A DNA stretch of 64,000 bases from Devosia sp. XK-2 (GCF_037113415.1 NZ_CP146608.1:2066501-2130500), one strand, 5' to 3'; counted from the first letter of the stretch, positions 1-8,733 are shown. Translations and numbers: made by a program. Notes: generated by a model from the sequence alone, not told the origin.

Positions 1-82
1 ATGCCCGCCGCAAGTCAACGGTGCACCACCCTTCCCATGATCGGTTTAAGCTCCTATTTTGCTCGTCCAGGAGACCGATTTG

Positions 83-916
83 ATGATTACCTTTGTTGAC
101 GCAACCACCAAGGCCCGCCGAACCGCCGGCGTCATTCCGCTGCATGGTGCGGAAGGCTTTGAAGGCATGCGTCGCGCCGGTGCGTTGACGGCCAGGGCCC
201 TGGACGAATTGACGCCTTTCGTCGAGGCGGGCGTGCCCACCTCGACCATAGACCGCGTGGCCTATGAATTCGCGCGAGACCATGGCGCCGTACCGGCCAC
301 GATCTTCTACAAGGGCTATCGACACTCGGTCTGCACCTCGATCAACCATGTGGTCTGCCACGGTATTCCCGACGAGCGCCCGTTGCGCGAGGGCGATATC
401 GTCAATGTCGATCTGACGCTGGTGCTGGACGGCTGGCATGGCGATTCGAGCCGGATGTATCCAGTGGGCGAAATCTCGCGCAAGGCCGAGCGACTGATCG
501 AAGTGACCTATGCGGGGCTTGAGGCAGGGATTGCCGCGGCCAAACCCGGCAATACGACCGGCGATATCGGCGCGGCCATTCAGGCGGTGGCCGAGGTCGA
601 GCGCATGAGCGTTGTCCGCGACTTTGTTGGGCACGGGCTGGGGCGGCTTTTTCACGACGAACCCAATATCCTGCATTTCGGGACGCCGGGAAGCGGCGTG
701 CCGCTCAAACCCGGCATGATCTTCACCATCGAGCCGATGATCAATCTGGGCCGCCCGCATGTGAAAATCCTCTCCGATGGCTGGACCGCGGTGACGCGTG
801 ACCGCACGCTCTCGGCGCAATGCGAGCATTCCATCGGCATTACTGAAACCGGCTGCGAGATTTTCACGCTTTCGCCTGCAGGCCTCTTCAATCCCCTGGC
901 GAGCCGGGCGGCCTGA
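83..916 (+). CDS. map: Type I methionine aminopeptidase
   Basis: Removes the initiator methionine from nascent proteins in the cytosol. The 277-residue product has the M24 pita-bread fold residues in order: metal ligands D110 (VNVDLT), D121 (HGDSSRM), H184 (FVGHGLG), E217 (FTIEPM) and E248 (QCEHSI), plus the substrate-pocket H93 in CHGIPDE. The ATG at 83 is preferred over an in-frame TTG at 59 because AGGAG lies about 9 bases before the ATG. The stop codon overlaps the radC start by one base (TGATG), so the two genes are translationally coupled. The length is normal for a proteobacterial MetAP. The assignment is firm. Confidence 0.95.
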   Translation: MITFVDATTKARRTAGVIPLHGAEGFEGMRRAGALTARALDELTPFVEAGVPTSTIDRVAYEFARDHGAVPATIFYKGYRHSVCTSINHVVCHGIPDERPLREGDIVNVDLTLVLDGWHGDSSRMYPVGEISRKAERLIEVTYAGLEAGIAAAKPGNTTGDIGAAIQAVAEVERMSVVRDFVGHGLGRLFHDEPNILHFGTPGSGVPLKPGMIFTIEPMINLGRPHVKILSDGWTAVTRDRTLSAQCEHSIGITETGCEIFTLSPAGLFNPLASRAA

Positions 917-1644
917 TGAGCGACCGGCCCGACGCTTTCGCCGAGGCCTCTCCACCAGCGCCGGCTGCTGCCGACGACCATGCCGGCCACCGCCAGCGCG
1001 TGCGCGAGCGCTTTCTCAAACTAGGTGGCGATGCGCTGGAAGATTATGAGCTTCTGGAACTGGCGCTGCAGCTCGTCATTCCGCGCAAGGACACCAAGGC
1101 CTTGGCCAAGACGCTGCTGCGCGAATTCGGCTCGTTTTCCGGCGTCTTCAACGCCAGCGAGGCCAGGTTGGCCAAAATCAGGGGGCTCGGACCGACTTCC
1201 ATCGCCCACCTCAAGGTCATCCAATCGGTCGCGGCCCGCTTCGGACGCGATCGTATCGACCATGAAATGCCTATCCTGTCTTCCTGGAGCCAGTTGATCG
1301 ATTATTGCCGCAGCCAGATGGCCTTTGAATCGATTGAGCAATTCCGCATTCTGTTCCTCGACAAGAAAAACCGGCTGATTGCCGACGAGGTGCAGCAGAC
1401 CGGGACGGTGGACCATACGCCGGTCTATCCCCGTGAGGTCATCAAGCGCTCGCTCGAGCTTTCGGCCACAGCGCTGATCCTGGTGCACAACCATCCCTCG
1501 GGTGACCCCTCCCCCTCATCGGCCGATATCCGCATGACCAATGAAATCGCCGATATTGCTCGGCCGCTGGGCATTGTACTGCATGACCACATCATCGTGG
1601 GTAAGTCAGGCCACGCATCGCTTCGCGGGCTAAAGCTGATCTGA
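916..1644 (+). CDS. radC: RadC/JAB-domain protein
   Basis: Member of the RadC family. It has an N-terminal helix-hairpin-helix region (about residues 60-110, [13 protein letters not shown]) and a C-terminal JAB/MPN metalloprotease-like domain (about 120-242) with the HxHxxxx..D motif: H191, H193 and D204 in [14 protein letters not shown]. The historical DNA-repair role is disputed for the family, so the symbol names the family and not a proven function. The start overlaps the map stop by one base. The last 15 bases overlap the 3' end of the convergent acyltransferase gene. Confidence 0.92.
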   Translation: MSDRPDAFAEASPPAPAAADDHAGHRQRVRERFLKLGGDALEDYELLELALQLVIPRKDTKALAKTLLREFGSFSGVFNASEARLAKIRGLGPTSIAHLKVIQSVAARFGRDRIDHEMPILSSWSQLIDYCRSQMAFESIEQFRILFLDKKNRLIADEVQQTGTVDHTPVYPREVIKRSLELSATALILVHNHPSGDPSPSSADIRMTNEIADIARPLGIVLHDHIIVGKSGHASLRGLKLI

Positions 1645-2868
1645 TTTGCGGCCCGGGAGCCGCTCCCAGACCTGATTGACCAAACGCCAGGCCGATTTGA
1701 TCCGCTCATTGGACTTGGCCCAGGCCCGCAACCGCTGGAAGCCGCCATGCGCCGCTGCCACCAAGCGACCAAAAGGCGTGAGGGCGACATAATGCTGGCG
1801 CAGGGGAATCTGCACATTGCACCAATGGCGTTTCTCGTCGGTATAGCCCGACCCCATGTCGAAGACCGATATGCCCTGGTCGAATACGGTCTGCATGACC
1901 CGCAACAGGCATTGCTTGCCCGGCGAGCCGGACTGGATATGGCAATCCTCGCTCATGGAGGAGATGAGGCAGAACATGCGGTCGCCCAAAACGATATTGT
2001 AGCGCACCGCCACCACCTGGCCATCGAGCCGCAGGACATGCAGGCGCACATCCACGCCTGAATCCGGTTCCAGCGCAGCGCGATAGAAGCTGGTGATATT
2101 GTCGCAGACGAAAATGTCCCGGATGCCCTGAGCCCGGAAACGGGCGGACCGCTGGGCAAACATGATGTCGAGCGCCGCTCTTGCCGATGCCGGATCCTTG
2201 ATCTCCTCGAACGCCACATTGCCCAAGGCGGCGAGCCGGTCGCCCTGCTGCCGGTCGTGCTTGCGCCGCGAGCGGCTGCGCTGCTCGCGGTCGCATTGCT
2301 CCCACGAGGAAAATTCGGCGCGATAAAGCGTTTCGACTGTCAGGGCGCTGCCCAATTGGCCGAAAATGTCCGCCTGTCCGCCCATATGTGCCGGGATGGA
2401 CCGCAGATAGACGAGGTCGGCGCCCGTCAGGGCCGAGGTCATGGCCTGCCAGAGCGCGGCCCGCCCATATTCGCCCAGCGCGCTTAGCCGCTCCACGTCG
2501 ACCAGGGGCGCATAGCAGCCGGCATGGGCGCCGGGAAACCAGGTGTAGAGGCGCACGCCATGGACCCGCTTGCGATGCAGCGGCAAAAGCGCCACCGGCA
2601 CGCCATCGACCTCCCCCACGACATAATGCTGATCGTCGCACGGAATTTTGCGGTCGGAGACCCAAAGCCGGATGAAATCGTAGCTCTGTCCCGGAGACTG
2701 GACGCCAAAGGCCTCGAACCCGCGCCAGATCGTCTCGACATCCTCGATGTGACTGGTGACACGAACCGATATGTCGCGGCGCGCGGCCTCGGGCACGCTC
2801 GCCACGTTTTTTCGTTCCTCGACAATCGGTTCCATCGCCGTGGCGATGGGCTGCGTATTCGCACTCAC
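1630..2868 (-). CDS. CelD/BcsL-type GNAT acyltransferase (GNAT_6)
   Basis: A 412-residue protein resembling the CelD/BcsL family. These carry a duplicated GNAT-like fold and are often linked to exopolysaccharide or cellulose modification. Visible features are [22 protein letters not shown] near residue 48 (family-typical entry of the first half), [17 protein letters not shown] near 108, and a second half with [20 protein letters not shown] and [17 protein letters not shown] near 330. There is no signal peptide or membrane span. The gene is monocistronic and its end overlaps radC. Substrate unknown; the family call is by sequence pattern only. Confidence 0.75.
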   Translation of the reverse strand: MSANTQPIATAMEPIVEERKNVASVPEAARRDISVRVTSHIEDVETIWRGFEAFGVQSPGQSYDFIRLWVSDRKIPCDDQHYVVGEVDGVPVALLPLHRKRVHGVRLYTWFPGAHAGCYAPLVDVERLSALGEYGRAALWQAMTSALTGADLVYLRSIPAHMGGQADIFGQLGSALTVETLYRAEFSSWEQCDREQRSRSRRKHDRQQGDRLAALGNVAFEEIKDPASARAALDIMFAQRSARFRAQGIRDIFVCDNITSFYRAALEPDSGVDVRLHVLRLDGQVVAVRYNIVLGDRMFCLISSMSEDCHIQSGSPGKQCLLRVMQTVFDQGISVFDMGSGYTDEKRHWCNVQIPLRQHYVALTPFGRLVAAAHGGFQRLRAWAKSNERIKSAWRLVNQVWERLPGRKSDQL

Positions 2869-3030
2869 AATTGTTGCACTCTCCCCAAAACCGACGCCAG
2901 TCTGATCGCGAGGGGTAAATTGCGGCTGAAAATCGCATAGGGAAGAACGGCAGCGTGCGCCAAACCGTAAAGACGGTTAATCGGCGACTACAAATCCGGG
3001 CGAAGCTTCGGAAATTTCCCAAGACCGCGC

Positions 3031-3771
3031 TCAGCCAAAATTGGCCAGCACCGGGAATGTCTCGAGGAACCAATAGGAAATGCGGGTGAAATTGCCGGTG
3101 AGGAACAGGAGGCCGGTAATGACCAACAGGCCACCCATGATCTTCTCTACCGTGCCCAGGTGCTTCTTGAAGCCGTTGAAGAAAGTGAGGAAGGGCCCCA
3201 CGGCAATGCCGGCCAGGAAGAACGGAATACCCAGGCCCAGTGAATAAAGGCCAAGAAGCGACGCGCCTTCCCATGCGGTATCGCGGCTGGCGGCAACCGA
3301 AAGAATAGCCGCGAGCACCGGGCCGATGCAGGGCGTCCAGCCAATGGCAAAGGCGAGACCCAAAAGGAAGCCGCCCATGGGCCCGGAGGCCACGCCAGGG
3401 CCATTGTGGCGCAATTGCCGATCGAGAATGCCGATGCGGAAAATGCCAAGGAAATGCAGGCCCATGGCAATGATGACGAGGCCCGCAATGGGGGTGAGGA
3501 CCGGCAGGAGCTGGCGGAACAGCTGGCCAAAGGCGGTGGCGGTGGCGCCCAGCGCGATGAAGACGACGGAAAAGCCGAGAATGAAGAAGATCGAGGTCAA
3601 GGCGACCCGGCCGGTCAATTGGCCCGGCGAACCGGACACGGCCTCGGCACGCAACTGATCGTAGCTCGCCCCGCTCATATAGGTGAGATAGGGCGGCACC
3701 AGCGGCAGCACGCAGGGGCTGAGAAAGCTCAGCACCCCGGCGCCGATCACCAGAGGCAGGGAAAATTCCAC
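3031..3771 (-). CDS. ccdA: Cytochrome c biogenesis protein CcdA
   Basis: Inner-membrane thiol-disulfide relay protein of the DsbD transmembrane family, passing reducing power from cytoplasmic thioredoxin to periplasmic acceptors for cytochrome c maturation. It has about six hydrophobic segments. The two conserved cysteine-proline sites are visible: LSPCVLPLVPPYL near residues 18-30 and GWTPCIGPVLAAIL near 145-158. The length of 246 residues suits CcdA (about 220-250) and is far shorter than full DsbD. It stands alone, with no other ccm genes nearby. Confidence 0.9.
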   Translation of the reverse strand: MEFSLPLVIGAGVLSFLSPCVLPLVPPYLTYMSGASYDQLRAEAVSGSPGQLTGRVALTSIFFILGFSVVFIALGATATAFGQLFRQLLPVLTPIAGLVIIAMGLHFLGIFRIGILDRQLRHNGPGVASGPMGGFLLGLAFAIGWTPCIGPVLAAILSVAASRDTAWEGASLLGLYSLGLGIPFFLAGIAVGPFLTFFNGFKKHLGTVEKIMGGLLVITGLLFLTGNFTRISYWFLETFPVLANFG

Positions 3772-3867
3772 GTTTCGACGCTCCGTTTGTCGCGCCCTTG
3801 TTTAGCGCCATGACACATAAAGGCAATGAGCCGCCTCGTCGCATCGCGGGGACGTGATGGCCCGGGT

Positions 3868-4512
3868 CTATTGCTTGCGTGCGAACATGAGATGGGTGAC
3901 GCCGCTCGGCGCAGTCACCGATTCGATGGTGTAATCCTGCTCGATCCTCTCCAGCCCGTCCCACAGACGCACGCCGCGGCCGAGCAGGATGGGCACCACC
4001 ACGATATGCATGTGATCGACCAGGCCGGCCCTGACATAATCGCGGATCATGCTGGCGCCACCACCCAGGCGAATATCCTGATCGCCCGCCAGCCTGCGCG
4101 CCTCGGCCACGACCTGGGCGGGAGCGGCATCGGAAAAATGGAAGGTAGTGCCCCCCTCCATCTCGATGGAGGGTCGCAAATGGTGGGTAAGCACGAGGAC
4201 CGGGGTGTGAAAGGGCGGATTGGGGCCCCACCAGCCCTTCCAATCCGGATCCTCATGCCAGCCCGGATAGCCGAACTTGCCCGCGCCCATGATTTCGACA
4301 CCGATGCCGGGGCTGAACAGGCGCAGCAGCGCATCGTCGATGCCGGCGCTGCCCCGGCTGCGCCCGAACATGTCGCCGCCCCATTGGGTGGCGAACATCC
4401 ATTCATGCAGGCGCTCGCCGGCATGCCCGAAGGGCGCCTCCCGGCTCAGGCCCTCGCCCGTGCCGAATCCATCCAGTGAAACCGAAAAACTCTGAACGCA
4501 AACCCTGGACAT
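3868..4512 (-). CDS. Dihydrofolate-reductase-like (RibD C-terminal) protein
   Basis: A 214-residue protein of the DHFR/RibD C-terminal superfamily. Signs are SVSLDGFGTGEGLS near residue 10, IMGAGKFG near 74, the nucleotide-binding IRLGGGASMIRDYVRAGLVDHMHIVVVPILLGRG near 145-180, and a short C-terminal beta strand. Related proteins are NAD(P)H-dependent reductases of unknown substrate. An in-frame reading extends upstream to 4710, but the ATG at 4512 is preferred because GGGGAGA precedes it and the extension reads as non-coding. A second family member sits at 43537-44124. Confidence 0.75.
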   Translation of the reverse strand: MSRVCVQSFSVSLDGFGTGEGLSREAPFGHAGERLHEWMFATQWGGDMFGRSRGSAGIDDALLRLFSPGIGVEIMGAGKFGYPGWHEDPDWKGWWGPNPPFHTPVLVLTHHLRPSIEMEGGTTFHFSDAAPAQVVAEARRLAGDQDIRLGGGASMIRDYVRAGLVDHMHIVVVPILLGRGVRLWDGLERIEQDYTIESVTAPSGVTHLMFARKQ

Positions 4513-5212
4513 TGTGCATCTCCCCGATTGTGTCTGCCTCGCTCTGACGACGAACCATGTGGAGGCTTTTCGACAAGGCATGCCGAAGGTCCGCCCGGCC
4601 TCGCGGTTGTGAGGAAAAGAGCGGAGTCCCGAGACGGCTGCCGTCCCTGAAACTAAAAACTGAGACGAAAGCCGCCTCGGGAACGCCCGCCATTCGCGCA
4701 TAGCGCTCAAGGCTTTCTTGCCTGGCCCGGCTCCACTGGAGCCGCGCCTTCGCTCCCGCGAACCGTCTGCGAAGTTTCTCGTTAGAGGGTAACTTGGGAG
4801 GCTGTCCGGCGCGGCCGCCCTAAGGCACCCGCTTTCAGCTGCCTGTCTTGCGACGAGCAGCAGGCTCGAACTCTCACCGACCGACCCCAGACCATGGCTG
4901 CACGCGACTGCCCCATGCCCGGCTTTCCCTCCTCGGCCATTCGCGCACAGCGCGAAGTTGGTCGCTGCAGGCCGCCCTGTCGCGAGAGGAATGAGGGGAG
5001 TGTACGGCAGGTTTTTGGGGCAGGGATAAGAGGGATAGGTGCTTTTGTGAAGGGGATACCCCCACCCAGCCTCCCTCTGATAGGCATGGCTCGGGGAGAC
5101 GAGGATAATTTTCTCTTTCTACGGCGATTTCTCGCGGGCATGAGTGCGATTTTCTGCTGGTTGGTTTGTGCGGGAACGCACCGGCCCCTAGCTTGGCGGC
5201 CAGAGGTGCATA
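4513..5212. other. 700-bp gap with hairpins and a repeated 17-mer
   Basis: No reading frame here is convincing: the open frames are Arg/Pro/Ser-rich and lack a good ribosome site. Structure is present. A stem of 11 of 12 pairs joins TCCCGAGACGGC (4627-4638) to GCCGCCTCGGGA (4671-4682). A perfect small hairpin is GGCTCC-ACT-GGAGCC (4729-4743). CCATTCGCGCATAGCGC (4690-4706) recurs with one change at 4937-4953. I looked for RNase P RNA, tmRNA and tRNA hallmarks and saw none. It may be a decayed gene, a structured RNA or a repeat remnant. Confidence 0.4.
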
Positions 5213-5671
5213 ATGAAGATCGTTGAAACTGAAGACCTTTGGGTTCTGAGCCACCACCGCCATTTGTCAATTGCTCAGGTAAAGGCGGCGGCGGCCGAAA
5301 TATGTCCGCAGATTGACGCAGAGATTGCCGCGGCCGCAATGACCATTGCCGGGCCCTGGCTGTTCGTCGCCCATAATCTGCCCAAAGACGGCAAGACGCT
5401 CTTTGAATGGCGGTGTTGCCGGCCGGTGATCAAGCCTGACCGCTATGAAGGCGCCTTTGAGCTCTTGCATCTCAAGCCGATAATGGCGGCGGCCCATATT
5501 CATCAAGGACCGATGCGCACGCTCTTCAGCCAGGGCTATGCGCCGCTGGTAAAGGCGATTGAATCCTCCCGGCACGCTTTTTCCGGCGAGAGCCGGGAGA
5601 TCTATCACCACTATGATGGACCGAAAGCGGGGTATCACAGAATCGAAATTCAGTTTGGATTGAGCTATTAG
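5213..5671 (+). CDS. GyrI-like/AraC effector-binding domain protein
   Basis: A 152-residue stand-alone protein. The second half (about residues 90-150) follows the GyrI-like small-molecule-binding pattern: AAHIHQGPMRTL, then a helix (GYAPLVKAIESS), then SREIYHHYDGPKAGYHRIEIQFGL, matching the family's RexxY...P....xTEIxxPL ending. The N-terminal half (ETEDLWVLSHHRHLS) would be the paired repeat of the same fold. GAGGTG precedes the ATG. No DNA-binding domain is present, so it is more likely a ligand-binding or hydrolase-type member than a regulator. Function unknown. Confidence 0.6.
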   Translation: MKIVETEDLWVLSHHRHLSIAQVKAAAAEICPQIDAEIAAAAMTIAGPWLFVAHNLPKDGKTLFEWRCCRPVIKPDRYEGAFELLHLKPIMAAAHIHQGPMRTLFSQGYAPLVKAIESSRHAFSGESREIYHHYDGPKAGYHRIEIQFGLSY

Positions 5672-5795
5672 CCAAGGGCCTGACCCGCACCCTCCCCCAA
5701 AAAATCTCGCGCCGGATGTCGAAATCGGGCACCGTCATTCGTTGCATAATCAGCCAGGCCATGCTCCTGGGCCGAACAGCAATGAGGACCCTTCT

Positions 5796-6161
5796 ATGCG
5801 CTATTTCATGAGCATCATTCCGCCCGCCGACCTGAAGCCGGAGGACGTTTCGCAGGGCCTGATGGATGCCATGGGGCCGTGGATGGAAAAATGTCTCAAG
5901 GATGGGACGCTGATTTCGACGGGCGGTCTCAAGCCTGCTGAAGAGGGACGACGGCTGATGAACAGCGCCGGCGAGATCGTGGTGACGGACGGGCCCTATG
6001 CCGAGGCCAAGGAAGTGCTCGGCGGCTATGCCGTGTTCGAGGCACCCGACATGGCAGCGGCAGAGAAACTGGCCGGCGAGTTCATGCAGATGCATATCGA
6101 CAATGGCATACCCGAACTGGTGCTGGAGCTGCGCGAAATCGCCGGCGGCGCCAATTACTAA
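5796..6161 (+). CDS. YCII-related (DGPF) domain protein
   Basis: A 121-residue YCII/DGPF-family protein. The start MRYFMSIIPP, the central GRRLMNSAGEIVVTDGPYAEAKEVLGGYAVFEA with the family DGPY/E-K-E-x-x-G-G-Y signature, and the closing strand (PELVLELREI) are typical. Family members are small ferredoxin-like-fold proteins often found beside extracytoplasmic sigma factors. No sigma factor gene is present here. An upstream in-frame ATG at 5742 is rejected because GAGG lies just before 5796 and homologous proteins start with MRYF/MKYM. Biochemical role unknown. Confidence 0.8.
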   Translation: MRYFMSIIPPADLKPEDVSQGLMDAMGPWMEKCLKDGTLISTGGLKPAEEGRRLMNSAGEIVVTDGPYAEAKEVLGGYAVFEAPDMAAAEKLAGEFMQMHIDNGIPELVLELREIAGGANY

Positions 6162-6427
6162 AGCGTCATCTGAGCACCGGGCTGCCCTGGCGCGGTGTCT
6201 GAATGGTCCACGAGGCAGGCCTGATACCTGCCCGCCTTGACTTCACCCCAATTGGGGTAGAAGGTGTGCGCATACGTTTCTGCCCCTGTTGGCAAACTCG
6301 GCCTGCCGGCTCTGCCGGTCGCTTGGCTTTCCTGCTGAATTGCAAACGTTCTTAGGCTCCTGCTGCACAGTGCACGGGAGAAACCTGCTCGTTTGCTACG
6401 CTTCGAGCCAAACTGAAAGGCGCCAAA
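6162..6427 (+). promoter_or_regulatory. Probable promoter/5' leader of the cold-shock gene
   Basis: A 266-bp gap before the cold-shock gene. It holds a perfect 14-bp palindrome ACCCCAATTGGGGT (6245-6258) and several GC-rich dyads (around GGCCTGCCGGCTCTGCCGG, 6300-6320). Cold-shock genes often have long structured leaders that control translation, so part of this gap may be transcribed. The promoter itself is not assigned. The ribosome site is AAAGG 6-10 bases before the ATG. Confidence 0.35.
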
Positions 6428-6634
6428 ATGACCAACGGCACCGTAAAATTCTATAACGCAACCAAAGGCTTCGGCTTCATCTCGCCCGATGATGGCGGCA
6501 AGGACGCCTTCGTTCACGTCTCGGCGATTGAACGCTCCGGCCTGTCGAGCCTGTCGGACGGGCAGAAGGTCTCCTACGACCTTGAAAAGGGCCGCGACGG
6601 TCGCGAGTCCGCCATCAATCTCGTTCTGGCCTAA
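6428..6634 (+). CDS. cspA: Cold-shock protein (CspA family)
   Basis: A single cold-shock domain of 68 residues that binds single-stranded RNA and DNA and acts as an RNA chaperone. RNP1 (KGFGFISP, near residue 14) and RNP2 (DAFVHVS, near 27) are intact, and the ending SAINLVLA is typical of rhizobial Csp proteins. It is the first gene of a run with three small proteins (6699-7482) on the same strand. A GC-rich hairpin lies between it and the next gene. Confidence 0.95.
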   Translation: MTNGTVKFYNATKGFGFISPDDGGKDAFVHVSAIERSGLSSLSDGQKVSYDLEKGRDGRESAINLVLA

Positions 6635-6645
6635 GCCGGACTGCC

Positions 6646-6671
6646 GCGGGGACGCCGCCCGGCGCCCCCGC
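6646..6671 (+). other. GC-rich hairpin between cspA and the next gene
   Basis: The outer stem pairs GCGGGG (6646-6651) with CCCCGC (6666-6671), and an inner CGCCG/CGGCG stem fills the loop. There is no T-run after it on the plus strand, so it is not a standard terminator. It may stabilise the cspA message end or lower read-through to the small genes downstream. Confidence 0.4.
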
Positions 6672-6698
6672 GCAAAAACACGCCCAAAAGGAGCGCAC

Positions 6699-6953
6699 AT
6701 GCCGCACCGCTATAAAGTCGGGCAAATGCTGGAATTGCGTTCGGCACCCCGGCACAGCAACCGTCCCGCCGGCCCCTGCGAGGTGGTATCCTGCCTGCCC
6801 CATGACAAAGGTCCCGTGCTCTACCGGGTCAAATCCTGGGGCGAAAGCAATGAACGCGTTGTCGAAGAAGGCGATCTCTCGCCCAGCACCGTTGTCAAAA
6901 CGGTGTTCAGCGACACAGCCAGCGTTTTCAATATCGCCGTCAGCAAGCGGTGA
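6699..6953 (+). CDS. Small unknown protein downstream of cspA
   Basis: An 84-residue protein starting MPHRYKVGQMLEL, with a predicted all-beta pattern: CEVVSCLPHDKGPVLYRVKSWGESNERVVEEGDLS. Its shape (VGQMLEL...YEVVxxLP...YRVKS...ERVV.E.DL) recalls small barrel proteins found beside rhizobial cold-shock genes. No catalytic motif is evident. AAAAGGAG lies just before the ATG, a strong ribosome site. The stop overlaps the next start by one base (TGATG), which indicates co-translation. Confidence 0.7.
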   Translation: MPHRYKVGQMLELRSAPRHSNRPAGPCEVVSCLPHDKGPVLYRVKSWGESNERVVEEGDLSPSTVVKTVFSDTASVFNIAVSKR

Positions 6954-7198
6954 TGCCGGGCCCCGACTGGTCCCTGCCCGCAGAACTTTACGCCGGCATT
7001 AGTTCGTTTCGTGGGCGCAATGCCCGCTATTTGAGATTTCCGACGGCCGCCGAGGCCGTTCGCTACGCCATTGAAGACATGTCCGACGCAAGCCTGCGCG
7101 GCGTTTCCATCGAAAGTGGCGACAACCGATATGAGGGCAGCCAAATCCGCGCGCTTTATGAAGCAGCGGACTTTCCCCTCAAGCGCGTGACGCGCTGA
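6953..7198 (+). CDS. Small unknown protein, paralogue A
   Basis: An 81-residue protein, coupled to the previous gene by a one-base stop/start overlap. A GTG at 6950 is possible but the ATG at 6953 fits better. The core A-E-A-V-R-Y-A-I-E (about 41-49), then S-L-R-G-V (about 55-59), then R-Y-E-G-S-Q-I-R-A-L-Y (about 67-77) is repeated in the next gene. This looks like a helix followed by a small sheet. No known domain recognised. Confidence 0.65.
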   Translation: MPGPDWSLPAELYAGISSFRGRNARYLRFPTAAEAVRYAIEDMSDASLRGVSIESGDNRYEGSQIRALYEAADFPLKRVTR

Positions 7199-7230
7199 AC
7201 CCCGGCCCGTGGCCGGCAGAAAGACAATAA

Positions 7231-7482
7231 ATGAACATCGATATTTTGAACGCGCCGGGGAAACTCTTCCTCGGCAGTACCGCCGCTTCGGCACGCGCCG
7301 CCGGCGCCCGCCAATTCAACTCCGCCGCCAGGGCCATACGCTTTGCCATGGAACAGGCCGCACCGGTGAGCCTCCGCGGCGCCCAGCTCTGCGTGGGTGG
7401 CCGCCGCTATAGCGGACGCCAGATTGCCCATCTCCATCAGAAAATGCACGATATCGGCCAGGCCCGCAGGCCCGGCCGGTAG
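7231..7482 (+). CDS. Small unknown protein, paralogue B
   Basis: An 83-residue protein. Its core ARAIRFAMEQ...VSLRGAQLCVGGRRYSGRQIAHLHQ lines up with AEAVRYAIED...ASLRGVSIESGDNRYEGSQIRALYE of the gene before it, so the two are tandem paralogues. The N-terminal 30 residues differ. It is probably in one transcript with cspA and the two preceding genes (32-bp gap) and ends 9 bp before convergent rpsU. Function unknown. Confidence 0.65.
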   Translation: MNIDILNAPGKLFLGSTAASARAAGARQFNSAARAIRFAMEQAAPVSLRGAQLCVGGRRYSGRQIAHLHQKMHDIGQARRPGR

Positions 7483-7491
7483 TAGGGAAAT

Positions 7492-7734
7492 TTAGCGGCC
7501 GCCGGCCCGTGCCGGGCGCTTGGGGCCGGCAATCAGACCTTCGCGAATAGCCTGCTTGCGCGCCAGCTTGCGGCTGCGGCGAACGGCTTCGGCAGACTTG
7601 CGGTTCCGCATTTCGGAGGGCTTTTCGTAATATTTCCGGAGCTTCATCTCACGGAACACACCTTCACGCTGAAGGCGCTTTTTCAGGACCCTGAGGGCCT
7701 GGTCGACATTGTTGTCGCGGACTTGAACTTGCAA
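7492..7734 (-). CDS. rpsU: 30S ribosomal protein S21
   Basis: An 80-residue bS21 protein of the small ribosomal subunit, needed for translation initiation. The start [33 protein letters not shown] is the alphaproteobacterial form and the tail is basic. The start codon is TTG at 7734: no ATG or GTG fits the family N-terminus, and AGGA lies 6 bases before the TTG. rpsU next to a cold-shock gene is a common arrangement in related bacteria. Confidence 0.95.
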   Translation of the reverse strand: MQVQVRDNNVDQALRVLKKRLQREGVFREMKLRKYYEKPSEMRNRKSAEAVRRSRKLARKQAIREGLIAGPKRPARAGGR

Positions 7735-7921
7735 AAACTATCCTAACTTGGGGTTTGAGCCTCGTTTGCATGGAGGGGAAAGGATGGCCGAACGGCAATC
7801 CGGGGGGTGGGTAACATCATTTGCCCGGAAACCCAAATCGGGGTGTGGACAGCGCCCCGCCCTTGCCCAAAGCCCGCTTGCGCGCTAGAGCAGCGCCGAA
7901 CCCTCCCCCATCGAGGTGCCC

Positions 7922-8605
7922 ATGACCGTGACCCGTCCGCTGCGCATTGCGCCATCCATTCTCTCGGCCGACTTCGCGCGGCTGGGTGAGGAGGTGAAGG
8001 CGATTGCCGATGGCGGCGCGGATTACATCCACGTCGATGTGATGGATGGGCATTTCGTGCCCAATATCTCCTTCGGCGCGCCGGTGATGAAAGCGGTGCG
8101 CGGGGTGACCGGCAAGGTCTTCGACGTGCACCTGATGATCGCCCCAGCGGACCCTTATCTGGCGGACTTTGCCAAGGGTGGCGCCGATATCATCACTGTT
8201 CATGCCGAAGCCGGACCGCATCTGCACCGCTCGCTGCAGGCGATCCGCGCGCTGGGCAAGAAGGCCGGCGTGGCGCTTAATCCGGCAACGCCGGTTTCGG
8301 TCATCCAGCATGTGATCGACGATTGTGACCTGGTGCTGGTGATGAGCGTCAATCCCGGCTTTGGCGGGCAGAGTTTTATTCCTGAAAGCCTCAATAAGAT
8401 CGCGCAGGCCAAAGCGCTGATCGGCGAACGAGATATCGATCTTGAAGTCGATGGCGGCGTAACCGCCGACAATGCCCGCGAGATCGTGCGTGCCGGGGCC
8501 AATGTGCTGGTGGCCGGCTCAGCGATTTATGCGGGCAATGACCCGAAAACCTATGCCGGGCGGATCAAGGCGATCCGCGATGCGGCAACGGGGATGGTGG
8601 TTTAG
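7922..8605 (+). CDS. rpe: Ribulose-phosphate 3-epimerase
   Basis: Interconverts ribulose 5-phosphate and xylulose 5-phosphate in the pentose phosphate pathway. The 227-residue TIM barrel shows [14 protein letters not shown] at the start, the metal site [19 protein letters not shown], the [11 protein letters not shown] phosphate loop, and the [11 protein letters not shown] strand with its catalytic aspartate. The ATG at 7922 is chosen over an in-frame GTG at 7916, which forms part of the ribosome site CGAGGTG. It supplies pentose phosphate, a reasonable neighbour for the purine genes that follow. Confidence 0.95.
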   Translation: MTVTRPLRIAPSILSADFARLGEEVKAIADGGADYIHVDVMDGHFVPNISFGAPVMKAVRGVTGKVFDVHLMIAPADPYLADFAKGGADIITVHAEAGPHLHRSLQAIRALGKKAGVALNPATPVSVIQHVIDDCDLVLVMSVNPGFGGQSFIPESLNKIAQAKALIGERDIDLEVDGGVTADNAREIVRAGANVLVAGSAIYAGNDPKTYAGRIKAIRDAATGMVV

Positions 8606-8626
8606 AGCGCGGCTTTGCGCGCGTCG

Positions 8627-8733
8627 CCCCACCCCACCCTTAGTCCCTCCACATCGAGGGAAGGGAGACGATGAACACCGGCGCTGGTGCTGGCGCCTCC
8701 CTCCCCCTTGTGGGGAGGGAATGAGGGTGGGGG
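8627..8733 (-). repeat. Dispersed palindromic repeat, copy A (inverted relative to B-D)
   Basis: About 107 bp between rpe and purB. The ends are complementary (CCCCACCCT... and ...AGGGTGGGG), and inner arms CCCTCC..GGAGGG are present. Read on the minus strand it runs as AAGGGGGAGGGAGGCGC, a variable middle, then GTTCATCGTCTCCC, the same order as copies B, C and D read on the plus strand. It encodes nothing convincing. The purB start lies 50 bp beyond it. Confidence 0.75.

Noticed and set aside
1706..4243. 845-codon open frame on the minus strand across the acyltransferase and ccdA genes
   Set aside because: It runs in another frame through two well-supported genes and a gap. Its translation is Arg/Pro/His-rich with no domain, a GC-rich shadow.
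4403..4693. 96-codon minus-strand frame upstream of the DHFR-like gene
   Set aside because: Looks protein-like in part (SVFSFRDGSRLGTPLFSSQ) but runs into the DHFR gene in another frame and has no ribosome site. Left within the structured gap entry.
4513..5212. RNase P RNA, tmRNA or tRNA in the gap
   Set aside because: No GAGGAAAGTCCGG-type core, no tag peptide reading frame, no T-loop with CCA end on either strand.
6646..6671. Terminator after cspA
   Set aside because: The stem is strong but is followed by GCAAAAAC on the plus strand, not T-rich, so it is listed only as a hairpin.
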